Below are positions 20,928-30,477 of a DNA stretch of 64,000 bases, one piece after another. The notes beneath the pieces are model-generated. The model did no database searches, was not told the origin of the DNA, and worked only from the letters and a program-made list of their open reading frames with translations. Every line of letters starts with the position of its first letter. Position 1 is the first letter of the stretch. The translations under genes and the position numbers were made by a program. Source of the stretch: Sphingomonas pituitosa NBRC 102491 (GTDB lineage Bacteria; Pseudomonadota; Alphaproteobacteria; Sphingomonadales; Sphingomonadaceae); contig NZ_BCYY01000008.1 of the NCBI RefSeq assembly GCF_001598435.1, positions 1-64,000 on the forward strand, read 5' to 3'.

Positions 20928-22940
20928 TCAGCGCGGCGCGTAGCCGAATCGCTCAACCCATGGCTGCAGCACCTCGGACACCGGCGCCAGGTGCCGTTGG
21001 TAGCGTTCCCAGCGTCCGATGGCCCGCCGGTACAGCGGCTCGGTCACCTGCGCATAGCTGGCCGTCGAGATCACCCCGCGTTTCCGCGCGGTTTCGCGAT
21101 GCGCAAGCACGCACTCCTGCCACCCGAGCCCCAGCGCCTCGAACAACGGCCGCAACGTCTCCTCGGGGGCCGCGATCATCGCCTCATAGGCGACAGGGTG
21201 CACCGGGCCGGGCAGCAGCGAAGCCGCTTTCGACCAATAGGCGAAGGCTTCCGCATAAAAGGCCGCCGCCGTCTCCAGCGTGAGGAAATTGGCCATCGCG
21301 TTGTTCAGGCGGAAGTTGGTGATGAAACAGCTCAGCACGACGTCGCAGGGATGCCGAAGGGCGAGAATGACGGGCGCATCGGGGAAGAGGCGCCGGATCA
21401 GCGGAAGCCGCAGCAGGTGGAGCGGAGACTTGTCCACCAGCAAGGCGCCCGGCCTGTGCGGTGCCAATCGCTCGACTTCCGCGTAATAGCGCTCGCGGAA
21501 CTGCTTCGCATCCGCGTCGGTCAATGCCGCCAAGCCGGCGAGACCGCCCGCTGCTTCCTCGACCAGGCGAAGCGGCGGTTGCTCCTCGAGAACCTGCACG
21601 TCGGGATGGCCCATCAACATCGTGTCGAGCAGCGTGGTACCCGATCGCGGAAAGCCCAGCAGGAACGCCACGCGACGCGTTTCCAGATGGGCAATCGGGC
21701 GCCAGGTGCGGACCCAGTCCGCATCCAGCAGCGCATCGTCCGCCGCGAGGGCTGCTCGCGTCGTCGCTGCGCGGGATAGCGGGTCGGACGGATCGGCCGC
21801 GAGCAAGGCATTCATCCGCTGGAAGCTGGCGAAGGCATCGTCATACGCCCCCAGCCCGTCGTAGAACTGGCCGGCGAGCTGCGCGCTGCGGATGGGTTCG
21901 ATGATCTCGGGAACGCGCGCAAGCGCCGCCAGCCCCTCGGCGAACCGCTTCTCGCGACGACAGAGCAGTGCTTCCAGAAAGGCTTGCGCACTGGGATCGC
22001 TGCCATTCGCACGGGCCGCCTCGAGCAGTGCAGGCAGCTCTTCCTCGCGGTTCCGATGTTCGAGCAGCAGCCCCTTCATGATGAGCGCCTCGGCATGGTC
22101 CGGACGCACGTGCAGTATGTCCGCGATTACCGCTTCCGCGCCGTCAGCATCCCATTGATCGAACCGTTCGCTGGCGAGCGCCAGGCGTAGTTCGACATTG
22201 GCGGGATCCCGGCCCACAGCCTCCTCCAGCGCCGCGATCGCTTGGTCGGGCCGTCCCAGTTGCTTCGACAGGGCCGCCAGTTCCGCCAGGGGCTTGGCAT
22301 CTGCCGGAAACGCACGGGCACACTGGGCCAGCAGGGCGACGGCTTCCTCCGCCCGGTCCGCCTGCGCCAGCGCGCTCGCCAGGTTCAGCCGAATGGGCGC
22401 GGCAGGCGAAAGCGCAGCCGCGCGGGTGAGCGCCTCGACAGCTCCCGGTGCATCACCCTGGTCGGCACGGGCATTGCCCAGGTTGTTCCAGCTCTCCGCA
22501 TCCTCGGGAAACGCCGCGACGACCGCGGCGTAGCAGGCCTCGGCCATCGCATAGTCTTCGCGCCGCTGCGCGACATAGCCGAAGGCGCGCCACAGGCGCC
22601 CCGACGGATCGGCGCGCGGGTCGATATTGTTCGCCAGTGCCTGCGCTTCGTCCAAGGCGCCGGCGTCCGACAAGGCGCGCAACAGGTTCACGGCGACGCC
22701 CACGTCGGCCGGCGCGTCGACGTGCGCCGTGCGCAGAAATCCGATGCCCGCTGCGAGATCGCCCATCTGGCAGCATAGCGCACCCACCAGCCCCGCGACC
22801 ACCGCTGGCGCGCCGGCATTCCGATAGAGTCGCTCGGCTCGGCCGCGCGCGCCGGCGACATCTCCCCGCGAGGCCAGCGAAAGGATGGCGCGAAGCTCCG
22901 TCGTCTCGTCGGCAGTCAGCGGGGGTGCGGGGCGGGTCAT
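20928..22940 (-). CDS. TPR-repeat sulfotransferase
   Basis: A 670-residue cytosolic protein. Residues 1 to about 400 are tetratricopeptide-type repeats (AEACYAAVVAAFPEDAESWNNLGNARADQGD is the clearest unit). The C-terminal domain is a PAPS-dependent sulfotransferase, with the 5'-phosphosulfate loop GFPRSGTTLLDTML near residue 427 and the 3'-phosphate motif LRHPCDVVLSCF further on. The start at 22940 has AGGA 7-8 nt upstream, whereas the in-frame TTG at 22946 does not fit better. It resembles tyrosylprotein-type and TPR sulfotransferases that modify peptides or glycans, but the acceptor is unknown. It follows a TBDR and a terminator in the same layout as the oxygenase at 16300. Confidence 0.87.
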   Translation of the reverse strand: MTRPAPPLTADETTELRAILSLASRGDVAGARGRAERLYRNAGAPAVVAGLVGALCCQMGDLAAGIGFLRTAHVDAPADVGVAVNLLRALSDAGALDEAQALANNIDPRADPSGRLWRAFGYVAQRREDYAMAEACYAAVVAAFPEDAESWNNLGNARADQGDAPGAVEALTRAAALSPAAPIRLNLASALAQADRAEEAVALLAQCARAFPADAKPLAELAALSKQLGRPDQAIAALEEAVGRDPANVELRLALASERFDQWDADGAEAVIADILHVRPDHAEALIMKGLLLEHRNREEELPALLEAARANGSDPSAQAFLEALLCRREKRFAEGLAALARVPEIIEPIRSAQLAGQFYDGLGAYDDAFASFQRMNALLAADPSDPLSRAATTRAALAADDALLDADWVRTWRPIAHLETRRVAFLLGFPRSGTTLLDTMLMGHPDVQVLEEQPPLRLVEEAAGGLAGLAALTDADAKQFRERYYAEVERLAPHRPGALLVDKSPLHLLRLPLIRRLFPDAPVILALRHPCDVVLSCFITNFRLNNAMANFLTLETAAAFYAEAFAYWSKAASLLPGPVHPVAYEAMIAAPEETLRPLFEALGLGWQECVLAHRETARKRGVISTASYAQVTEPLYRRAIGRWERYQRHLAPVSEVLQPWVERFGYAPR

Positions 22941-22973
22941 GGGCAAATCCTAGCGGCGAAATCTTCGTCGGAC

Positions 22974-23008
22974 AAAAAAATGGGCGGCGCTCCAACGGCG
23001 CGCCGCCC
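22974..23008 (-). terminator. Intrinsic terminator between the TBDR and the sulfotransferase gene
   Basis: Arms GGGCGGCGC (22982-22990) and GCGCCGCCC (23000-23008) form a perfect 9-bp stem with a 9-nt loop. On the minus strand it is followed by an A then seven T (A-run 22974-22980). It begins 24 nt after the TBDR stop and lies 33 nt before the sulfotransferase start. The arrangement parallels 17288-17320. Confidence 0.85.
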
Positions 23009-23032
23009 CATCTCTAGCGACATTGAGGTGCG

Positions 23033-26000
23033 TTAGAAGTTGATGGTCGCACCCGCGAAGACGTACCGGCCGAGCGCATCGTAGACCGCCGGATAGGTGT
23101 TGCCGTTGCAGGGACCGGTCGGGCAGGCCGAAGCATTGCCCGCGGCATCGCCCGAACCGACCAGCGGCGGCTCGCGATCGAGCAGGTTGTTCACGCCGAG
23201 ACGCAGCGTGTACCGCTTGGTCGGAGCGAAGGTCAGCGCCAGATCGAAGTAGCTCTGGGCACCCAGGCGAGAGCCGAAGTTGAAATAATTGCCCTTCAGC
23301 GTCTCGTCGTTGCTCGACAGGTCGACCTTGACCGGATCGATGTAGCGCCACTGCAGCGAGGCGCCGATGCCGGCAGGCGACGTGTAGCTCAGGCGCGCCT
23401 TGTGGCGCCAGCGCGGGTTCGGGGCCGAGGGCGTCGACGTCAGGGTGCTGCACTTCGTGCCGTAGTAGCCGGCACAGTCATACGAGTCGGTCAGCCCGTT
23501 GTTGATCTCGTAGCTGTCCAGATACGTGCCGATCATGGTGAAGCTGAAGTTGCCTACGCCGCTGATATTGCGCGTATACCCGAAATTGACATCGATGCCC
23601 TTGGTCTGGACCCGGCCGACATTGCTCGAGATGTCGTTCACATAGCCGTCGTTGGTCAGCCACAGCGAACCCGTGACGGGGTTGCGCTTGATCAGCGCAC
23701 ACGCCTTCGGATTGAGCGTGTTCGTGCAACTTGCCAGGATCGCGTCGGCACCGAAGCCTTGGATCGCACCGCGCACCTTGATGTCGAAATAGTCGACGCT
23801 CAGGTTCAGGCCCGGAATGAAATCGGGCTGGAAGATCACACCGAACGACTTGGTGGTGGCGATTTCCGGGGTCAGCTGGTCGTTGCCGCCGATCAGGCCG
23901 TTATACTGGCCGGCCGGGTTCGAGGCGACGCGCTGGCCGATCGACAGGCCCTGCGCAAGGCAGCCCCTGTCGGCCGCGGTGAGCACGCGGTCCGAGCACG
24001 GATCGGTCGAGCCGTCGAGCGCAACATGCTGGACCGAGAACAGTTCCTGCAGGTTGGGCGCACGAACCGCGCGGTTGTAGCTGCCGCGGAAGCGGACCGC
24101 ACGTACCGGCGCGAATTCGAGACCCAGCTTGTAGGTATTGGTGTTGAACGACCGGCCGTTGCTGATCTCATAGTGCGAGAAGCGATAGCCGCCCACGAAG
24201 GACAGGTCGTACACGAAGTTCTTGTTGACCAGCGGGACCTGCGCTTCGCCGAACCCTTCAGTAACGCGGTAGCTGCCCGAGATCGGCAGCGTAGCGCCAC
24301 CTTGGCCGGTCAGGTCGCCGGTCGCGAAACCTTCGTCAACCTTCAGTTCCAGCGCCTCGCGACGATATTCGACGCCGAGGTTGACCACGGCGCCGCGATC
24401 CGCCCAGGGGGTCTTGATGCCATAGTTGCCGAGATCGCCGGTGATCGAGCCGCTCGCCACCTGCTCCGACACGGTGCCGTGCTGGAAACCGGTCGCCGAC
24501 AGGTAGTTGACCGCCGCCGGCGTCACGGTGCTGAGGCCGCCGAAGATGTCGTACGGTACGCAGTTCGGATCGGCGCCCGTGGTCACCGAACGGCAGGTCG
24601 GCGTGCCGTTGACGTTGACGACGTCCAGCGCGTTGTTGAGCTTCCGGACCGAGAACTCGTTGCTGTAGATCTGCGAGTAGATCGTGCGGCCATACTGGTA
24701 ATAAGCGTCGTAGTTCCAGGCTTCGCCCAGCGCGCCCTTGGCGCCGATCACGCCGCGATACTGGGTGTGGCCGAAGTCGGCCGCGCGCGGACCGCCTTCG
24801 ACGTTGCGGCGAAGCAGCTGGAAAAAGGCCTTGTTGTAAGGCTGGCCAGTGGTCGGATCGATATAGGTGAGCGCGCCCGGACCCGGGTTGGAGACCGCCG
24901 TCAACGGGAAGTTGCCGAGGAAACCGTTGATCAGATTCTCGTTCGCGCAGACGACCGACTTCTGCTGCGCCGACATCAGCGGGTTGTCGCAATTGATCGT
25001 CAGCGTGTTGCCGAAGTCACCCGACGGCGCAATCTGCGCGACCGAGCGATCGTCCATGAAGTTGAACTCGAGATAGGGATGCAGCGCATCGCTGACTTCG
25101 TAGTTCACGAAGGCGCCGCCGGTGTAGCGTTCGTCCGGGCGCTGGAAATAGTTGGTTGGCGCGAAATTATAGCGGGTACGGCCCGGCTGCAGGGTGCGGC
25201 CGCTGCCGATCTGGAAGAAGGTCGAGGTGCCGTCATTGTACAGCACGATGTTGCCCGGCGCGGACGTTGACGAACCGCCGCACTGCAGCGCCGTCGCGTT
25301 CGCATTCTGGATGGTGCAGGCGCTGTAGTCGCGGTTCGACTGAACCACGGCGTCGACCTTGCGGTATCCGAAATAGGCGACCGCATGGCCGCGATCGTCG
25401 TCGAACTTGGCGCCAACCGACAGCGTCGCGTTGACCGTGCCACCGTCGGTGACGCTGCCCGTGGGATAGCCGAAGCCGGAGAAGCCGGCCTTGGTGCGCG
25501 CATCGAGCAGCGGCGGCGTGATGTCGTTGCTGTTGTTGTGCTGGTACAGGCTGTACTGGCCGTCGAGGCGGATACCGGTGAAATCGGTGTCCATCACGAA
25601 GTTCACGACACCGGCGACCGCGTCCGCACCATAGGTCGACGATGCGCCGCCCGTCAGCACTTCCACGCGCTTCACCAGCGCTTCCGGGATCGCGTTGAGG
25701 TCGGCCGCGGAGGTCGTCGGATCGCCCGGCATCAGGCGACGGCCGTTGATCAGCACCAGCGTCCGCTGCGGGCCAAGGCCGCGAAGATCGACGGTGGCGG
25801 CGCCGCTCGCGCCGTTCGAGACCGTGCTCGACTGGCCGGCAAACACCTGCGGCAGCGAGTTCAGCATGTCCTCGACGCGGGTGATGCCCTGCAGCTTGAG
25901 GTCTTGGCTGCTGACCACCGTGACCGGGCTGACCGATTCAAGGTTCGGCTGCGGGATGCGCGAGCCCGTGACGAGGATCTCCTGCGGCCCGTCACTGGTA

Positions 26001-26122
26001 GCGCCGCTTCCCGGAACGGCGGTGGTGTCTTGCGCCATGGCAGGCGCCGCAAACAGCGCGCCAGCAACAACAACTGCGGAAAGCGCACAGCCTCCCCGCA
26101 GCATCATGTGCATATTCTTCAT
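23033..26122 (-). CDS. Large TonB-dependent receptor (second TBDR-enzyme module)
   Basis: A 1,029-residue outer membrane receptor. The signal peptide (MKNMHMMLRGGCALSAVVVAG...AMAQD) is followed by the TonB box EILVTGSRIPQPNLE. The plug contains MLNSLPQVFAGQ, LRGLGPQRTLVLINGRRL and YGADAVAGVVNFVMD. The barrel ends in FAGATINF. It shares motif order with the receptor at 17346 but differs enough in the barrel to suggest another ligand. The start at 26122 has AGAGGT about 7 nt upstream. The in-frame extension to 26308 carries no credible initiation region. It is followed by a terminator and then the TPR-sulfotransferase, with no other gene between. Confidence 0.87.
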   Translation of the reverse strand: MKNMHMMLRGGCALSAVVVAGALFAAPAMAQDTTAVPGSGATSDGPQEILVTGSRIPQPNLESVSPVTVVSSQDLKLQGITRVEDMLNSLPQVFAGQSSTVSNGASGAATVDLRGLGPQRTLVLINGRRLMPGDPTTSAADLNAIPEALVKRVEVLTGGASSTYGADAVAGVVNFVMDTDFTGIRLDGQYSLYQHNNSNDITPPLLDARTKAGFSGFGYPTGSVTDGGTVNATLSVGAKFDDDRGHAVAYFGYRKVDAVVQSNRDYSACTIQNANATALQCGGSSTSAPGNIVLYNDGTSTFFQIGSGRTLQPGRTRYNFAPTNYFQRPDERYTGGAFVNYEVSDALHPYLEFNFMDDRSVAQIAPSGDFGNTLTINCDNPLMSAQQKSVVCANENLINGFLGNFPLTAVSNPGPGALTYIDPTTGQPYNKAFFQLLRRNVEGGPRAADFGHTQYRGVIGAKGALGEAWNYDAYYQYGRTIYSQIYSNEFSVRKLNNALDVVNVNGTPTCRSVTTGADPNCVPYDIFGGLSTVTPAAVNYLSATGFQHGTVSEQVASGSITGDLGNYGIKTPWADRGAVVNLGVEYRREALELKVDEGFATGDLTGQGGATLPISGSYRVTEGFGEAQVPLVNKNFVYDLSFVGGYRFSHYEISNGRSFNTNTYKLGLEFAPVRAVRFRGSYNRAVRAPNLQELFSVQHVALDGSTDPCSDRVLTAADRGCLAQGLSIGQRVASNPAGQYNGLIGGNDQLTPEIATTKSFGVIFQPDFIPGLNLSVDYFDIKVRGAIQGFGADAILASCTNTLNPKACALIKRNPVTGSLWLTNDGYVNDISSNVGRVQTKGIDVNFGYTRNISGVGNFSFTMIGTYLDSYEINNGLTDSYDCAGYYGTKCSTLTSTPSAPNPRWRHKARLSYTSPAGIGASLQWRYIDPVKVDLSSNDETLKGNYFNFGSRLGAQSYFDLALTFAPTKRYTLRLGVNNLLDREPPLVGSGDAAGNASACPTGPCNGNTYPAVYDALGRYVFAGATINF

Positions 26123-26387
26123 GCAAGTACCTCTTTCTACCGAGGCCACGAACAAAAAGCGTCGGTCCCCGGAATGTCTCCCCGGCTCTTCCTTCGGTCG
26201 GACCGGCAGGAAGAGCTTGCGGCAGAAGGAAGCAGCTAAGCTTGAGTGTTGTAAAGCGACGCTATTGACGATGTTTACGGTTTCACGAAACTGTCGCTTA
26301 AAAGCCACATCTTAGCACAGGAAATTGCGACAAATCCGCGCTGGATTGTTACAAAGTTTCGCTGGGCATGGCAGCATTGTACAGAAT

Positions 26388-27221
26388 TCAGGCAGGCATC
26401 GCCCCCGCTGCAAGCAGCGGGTCGATCCGCGCGCCGCGCCACATCATCCCCCAGTGCAAATGCGGCCCCGTGGCGCGGCCGGTCGCGCCCACCGCGCCGA
26501 GCAGCTGGCCCTGACGGACCACAACCCCCTCCGCCACGTCGATCCGCGACAGGTGCAGAAAGGCGCTCGACAGCCCCATGCCATGGTCCAGCATCAGGAG
26601 ATTGCCCTCCAGCGTGAAGGGCGCCTCGGCGGCGAGGATCACCGCCCCGTCGGCCGGCGCACGGACCGGCGTGCCGGTCGGCAGGGCGATGTCGATGCCC
26701 GAATGATAGGCACCCGGCTCACCCGCATAGATGCGCTGCGAACCGAACAGGGTCGAGATGCGACCCGTTGCCGGCCACGCGAAGCGCTGCCGCCACCCCT
26801 CGGCGAGGGTCTGCTTCGCACGCGCCGCCGCGATTCGGGCAAGCTCGGCAGGACGCCGGGCTTCGAACTCGGCACTCGGCACGGGATATTTGGGAAGCTG
26901 GTCCAGCCGCGAGATGTTCCAGGCGCGCGGCGCGATCGCAAGGTCCGCGCGGAGCGCATGGCCGCCGCTGCCCGTCGCCGCCAGCACCGCCGCCGCCGGC
27001 GCGTCGCGATCAAAGGCGATCAGGAAGCGGCGATCTGCCGCTACGGGAACCGGCTGGTCGTTGAAGCGCAGATCCGATGCGCCGGCGGGAAGCTGCCCGC
27101 GGGCGATGCCGCCCTGCTCGAAATGCCCGTCCAGCGCGAAGGGATCCCCGCCCGCCCGCGCGGTCCGCGCCATGAGCGTCGTCGCCAGCATCGCCGCGGC
27201 GAACCGCCGCCGATCGATCAT
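26388..27221 (-). CDS. M23-family (LytM-type) peptidoglycan endopeptidase
   Basis: A 277-residue exported protein. An N-terminal signal with a twin-arginine-like start (MIDRRRFAAAMLATTLMARTARA) precedes a beta-rich spacer. The C-terminal LytM zinc metallopeptidase domain has HSGIDIALPTGTPVRAPADG (HxxxD zinc ligands) and GPHLHWGMMW (HxH). The active-site residues are complete, so it should cut peptidoglycan cross-bridges or activate amidases in the periplasm. The ATG at 27219-27221 overlaps the stop of the DUF2093 gene (ATGA), which couples the two. The RRxF sequence could direct Tat export, but a Sec signal is equally possible. Confidence 0.88.
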   Translation of the reverse strand: MIDRRRFAAAMLATTLMARTARAGGDPFALDGHFEQGGIARGQLPAGASDLRFNDQPVPVAADRRFLIAFDRDAPAAAVLAATGSGGHALRADLAIAPRAWNISRLDQLPKYPVPSAEFEARRPAELARIAAARAKQTLAEGWRQRFAWPATGRISTLFGSQRIYAGEPGAYHSGIDIALPTGTPVRAPADGAVILAAEAPFTLEGNLLMLDHGMGLSSAFLHLSRIDVAEGVVVRQGQLLGAVGATGRATGPHLHWGMMWRGARIDPLLAAGAMPA

Positions 27222-27418
27222 GCTTCGAGCAGCGCCTTGGTCGCCGCCTCGGGCGTGGCATAGGCTTCCTGCCGCGCGACGCTCCAGTAGCGCAGCGAGT
27301 CGACGGGGATGCGCTCGCCGGTGACTGCGCACAGCACATGGTCGCCGGGCGACAGGACGCGGAAGCCGTTGGCCATATAGTGCAGCTTGGCGACGCGGGC
27401 GGTGTTGGACATCAGCAT
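27218..27418 (-). CDS. DUF2093-family small protein
   Basis: A protein of about 66 residues with AKLHYMANGFRVLSPGDHVLCAVTGERIPVDSLRYWSVARQEAY, which is the DUF2093 signature. The CxxTGERIP segment resembles a small metal-ribbon half. Starts at 27430, 27418 or 27412 are all possible. 27418 is chosen because AGGA lies about 12 nt upstream, though that is not ideal. It sits between xseA and the M23 peptidase gene and overlaps the latter by 4 nt. The neighbourhood purD / xseA / DUF2093 / M23 recurs in alphaproteobacteria as far as I recall. Function is unknown. Confidence 0.78.
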   Translation of the reverse strand: MLMSNTARVAKLHYMANGFRVLSPGDHVLCAVTGERIPVDSLRYWSVARQEAYATPEAATKALLEA

Positions 27419-27458
27419 GGGCGGCGCCATTCCTGCTTTCGAGTGGGTTGGATGCGCC

Positions 27459-28967
27459 TCACAGCAGCGTCGGCTGTTCGGGCTTGGGCGCAGCATAGGC
27501 CTTGCCCGCGCCGCGCTCAACCCGGGCATCCACCGAACCGTCGGCGAAATGCAGCGTCACGGCCTGCGCCGCGCGCGCATCCTCGGCCGAGGCGACGACC
27601 TTGCCGGTGCCGCGCCCCTCCACCCAGGCATAACCCTTCTTGAGCGGCAATTCGGGATCGAGCAGTTCGAGATGCCGGCCGATCGCGGCCAGCCGCTCGG
27701 CGGCAATCGCGAAACGACGTTCGAGCGACGCCGGCTTCAGCGCCTCGGCCGGGCGGGCGAAGCGCTGGCGCAGCGCCGCCAGCTCGCGATCGGCGGCGCG
27801 ATCCAGCGCGAGGGCGCCCAGCCGCTGTCGCGCGGTAGCCAGCCTCTGTTCGAGCGTGGCCGGGCGCAGCGCCGCGCCCGCACGATCGAGCTGGCCGCGC
27901 GCCACCGTCACCCGGCGTTCGAGCCCCAGCCCGAGCCGCGCGCCCGCATCGTCGAGCCGCTGGCGCTGCGGACCCAGCAACGCGTCGCGGCGCGGCAGCA
28001 CGCGGACCAGCGCCGCCAGCTGCTCGCCGGCGCGCTCGTGATAGCGGCGCACGCAGCGTTCGGTGCGGTGCGCCAGCGTGGCGATGCCGTGACGGACGTC
28101 GGCGAGCACCGGCACCGCGATTTCGGCGGCGGCCGTGGGCGTTGGCGCGCGCAGATCGGCAGCGAAGTCGCACAGCGTGGTATCGGTCTCGTGCCCGACC
28201 GCCGAGATGATCGGGATCGCGCATTCCGCCACCGCGCGGACGACGACTTCCTCGTTGAACGACCATAGATCCTCGACCGAGCCGCCGCCGCGCGCGACGA
28301 TCACCAGATCCGGGCGCGGCACCGGGCCGCCCGGCTGGATCGCGTCGAAACCGCGCACCGCACGCGCGATTTCCTGTGCCGAACCGTCGCCCTGCACCTT
28401 CACCGGCCAGACGAGGACATGGCTGGGGAAGCGATCCTCCAGCCGATGCAGGATGTCGCGGATCACCGCGCCGGTGGGCGATGTGACCACGCCGATCACG
28501 CGGGGCATGTAGGGGAGCGGCTTTTTCCGCTCGCGATCGAACAGTCCCTCGCCCGCAAGCTTCGCCTTGAGCTTTTCGAGCAGCGCCATCAGCGCGCCTT
28601 CCCCGGCCAGTTCCATCCGCTCGATGACGATCTGGTATTTGGAACGGCCGGGATAGATGGTGAGCTTGCCGGTGGCGATCACCTCCAGCCCGTCCTGCGG
28701 CTGGAACGGCAGCGCCGATGCCGCCCCGCGCCAGATCACCCCGTCGATCACCGCGTCCATGTCCTTGAGCGCCAGATAGGCGTGGCCGGAGGCGGCGCGC
28801 TTCCAGCCCGAAATCTCGCCGCGCAGGCGGACATGGCCGAACTCGCCCTCCACCATCCGCTTCAGCCGGCCGGAGAGTTCGCTGACGCTCATCGGCGCCG
28901 CGTTGTCCCCGGGCACCGCCTCGGCTACGAGCCGCGCCGATGATGTCTCGAATAAGGGGTCGGCCAT
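27459..28967 (-). CDS. xseA: Exodeoxyribonuclease VII large subunit
   Basis: A 502-residue protein. An N-terminal OB-fold ([24 protein letters not shown]) precedes the XseA core with [29 protein letters not shown] and [18 protein letters not shown] long coiled-coil, arginine/alanine-rich helical region follows. It forms the large subunit of ExoVII with XseB (not in the window) and degrades single-stranded DNA. AGGA lies 6 nt upstream of the ATG at 28967. That start codon overlaps the purD start codon on the other strand. If translation began at the internal ATG of MSVSEL, the overlap would vanish, but no better ribosome site is seen there. Confidence 0.93.
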   Translation of the reverse strand: MADPLFETSSARLVAEAVPGDNAAPMSVSELSGRLKRMVEGEFGHVRLRGEISGWKRAASGHAYLALKDMDAVIDGVIWRGAASALPFQPQDGLEVIATGKLTIYPGRSKYQIVIERMELAGEGALMALLEKLKAKLAGEGLFDRERKKPLPYMPRVIGVVTSPTGAVIRDILHRLEDRFPSHVLVWPVKVQGDGSAQEIARAVRGFDAIQPGGPVPRPDLVIVARGGGSVEDLWSFNEEVVVRAVAECAIPIISAVGHETDTTLCDFAADLRAPTPTAAAEIAVPVLADVRHGIATLAHRTERCVRRYHERAGEQLAALVRVLPRRDALLGPQRQRLDDAGARLGLGLERRVTVARGQLDRAGAALRPATLEQRLATARQRLGALALDRAADRELAALRQRFARPAEALKPASLERRFAIAAERLAAIGRHLELLDPELPLKKGYAWVEGRGTGKVVASAEDARAAQAVTLHFADGSVDARVERGAGKAYAAPKPEQPTLL

Positions 28968-30231
28968 GAACGTCCTGCTACTGGGTTCGGGGGGGCGCGA
29001 ACATGCGCTCGCCTGGAAGCTCGCGCAATCGCCGCTGCTGACGCAGCTTTTCGCCGCACCGGGCAATCCGGGCATAGCGGCGCATGCGTCGTGCGTCGAC
29101 CTCGCAGCGACCGATCCTGCGGCGGTGCTCGCCTTCGCGCGCGAACACGGCATCGGCCTGGTCATCGTGGGCCCCGAGGCGCCGCTGGTAGCCGGCGTGG
29201 GCGATGCGCTGCGCGCGGCCGGCATTCCGGTGTTCGGGCCCAATCGTCTGCCGGCGCAGCTGGAAGGATCGAAGGGCTTCACCAAGGATCTCTGCGCCCG
29301 CGCGAACATCCCCACCGCGGGCTATGTCCGCGTCCACGGGCTCGAAGAGGCGCTGGCGGCGCTCGAACCGTTCGGCCTGCCGGTGGTGGTGAAGGCTGAC
29401 GGCCTCGCTGCCGGCAAGGGCGTGACGGTGGCGATGACCCGCGACGAGGCGGTCGGCGCGCTCACCGCGATCTTCGCCGATGCGGGCGCCAGCGCGGTGA
29501 TCGAGGAATTCCTCGACGGCGAGGAAGCCAGCCTGTTCGTGATCACCGACGGCACGGATGCGGTGCTCTTCGGATCGGCGCAGGACCACAAGCGCGTCGG
29601 CGAGGGCGATGTCGGGCCGAACACCGGCGGGATGGGCGCGTACAGCCCCGCGCCGGTGCTCACCCCGGCGCTGGAGCGCGCGGCGATGGAGCGGATCGTC
29701 CTGCCGACCATTGCGGCGCTGGCGGCCGAGGGCATCCCCTATTCGGGCGTGCTCTATGCCGGGCTGATGCTCACCAAGGCCGGCCCGAAGCTGATCGAGT
29801 ATAACGCCCGGTTCGGCGACCCCGAATGCCAGGTGCTGATGCTGCGGCTGGAGGACGACCTGCTCGAACTGCTGCTGGCAACCGCCCGCGGCGAACTGGC
29901 CGGCCGTCCCGCGCCGCGCTTCCGCCCCGACACCGCGCTGACCGTGGTGATGGCGGCGCGCGGCTATCCGGGCACGCCGGAGACCGGCGGCAGCATCGAA
30001 GGGATCGACGCGGCAGAAGCCGGCGGCGTGCAGGTGTTCCATGCCGGCACCAAGCTTCAGGGCGATATGCTGGTGGCGAGCGGCGGCCGGGTACTGAACG
30101 TGACTGCGATCGGGCCGGACATCGCGACGGCGCAGGCAGCGGCCTATCGCGGCGTCGACGCCATCGACTTCCCTACCGGCTTCTGCCGGCGCGACATCGG
30201 CTGGCGCGAACTGGCGCGCGCGCGCGACTGA
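28966..30231 (+). CDS. purD: Phosphoribosylamine-glycine ligase (GAR synthetase)
   Basis: A 421-residue ATP-grasp enzyme of purine synthesis that joins 5-phosphoribosylamine and glycine. It shows the N-terminal [45 protein letters not shown] in the ATP-grasp domain, and [13 protein letters not shown] of the metal/ATP site. AAGGGG lies 7 nt upstream of the ATG at 28966. The longer in-frame start at 28903 lies inside xseA. Its start overlaps that of xseA head to head, so its promoter must lie within the xseA coding region. Confidence 0.96.
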   Translation: MNVLLLGSGGREHALAWKLAQSPLLTQLFAAPGNPGIAAHASCVDLAATDPAAVLAFAREHGIGLVIVGPEAPLVAGVGDALRAAGIPVFGPNRLPAQLEGSKGFTKDLCARANIPTAGYVRVHGLEEALAALEPFGLPVVVKADGLAAGKGVTVAMTRDEAVGALTAIFADAGASAVIEEFLDGEEASLFVITDGTDAVLFGSAQDHKRVGEGDVGPNTGGMGAYSPAPVLTPALERAAMERIVLPTIAALAAEGIPYSGVLYAGLMLTKAGPKLIEYNARFGDPECQVLMLRLEDDLLELLLATARGELAGRPAPRFRPDTALTVVMAARGYPGTPETGGSIEGIDAAEAGGVQVFHAGTKLQGDMLVASGGRVLNVTAIGPDIATAQAAAYRGVDAIDFPTGFCRRDIGWRELARARD

Positions 30232-30290
30232 CCCAGGCGAGGCGCGGCTGCACCGGCGGCCGCGTCCCTGCCGGAAGCACGCGAAACATC

Positions 30291-30307
30291 ATCGCCCAGG
30301 GGGCGAT
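30291..30307. other. Hairpin downstream of purD
   Basis: ATCGCCC-agg-GGGCGAT forms a 7-bp stem about 60 nt after the purD stop and 30 nt before the 3' end of the convergent tRNA gene. There is no T-tract, so termination would need a factor. Confidence 0.35.
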
Positions 30308-30336
30308 CAGGCATGTATCGCGATGTCAGGGGAAAA

Positions 30337-30413
30337 TGGTGCGCCCGGAACGATTCGAACGTCCGACCCTCAGATTCGTAGTCTGATGCTCTATCCAGCT
30401 GAGCTACGGGCGC
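30337..30413 (-). tRNA. tRNA-Arg (anticodon ACG)
   Basis: A 77-nt tRNA. The acceptor stem GCGCCCG / CGGGCGC closes, the D-arm contains AGCTCAGCTGGATAGAGC, and the T-arm contains GTTCGAATC. The anticodon stem TCAGA / TCTGA holds the loop CTACGAA, giving anticodon ACG. It is expected to read CGN codons after A34-to-inosine conversion. The discriminator A and CCA end are encoded (30337-30340). Confidence 0.96.
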
Positions 30414-30477
30414 ATTGGAGGTGCGGCGCCTAAACGAGGTTCCAGGGTAGCGCAACCCCCTTTTTGCAGTCTTCGCG

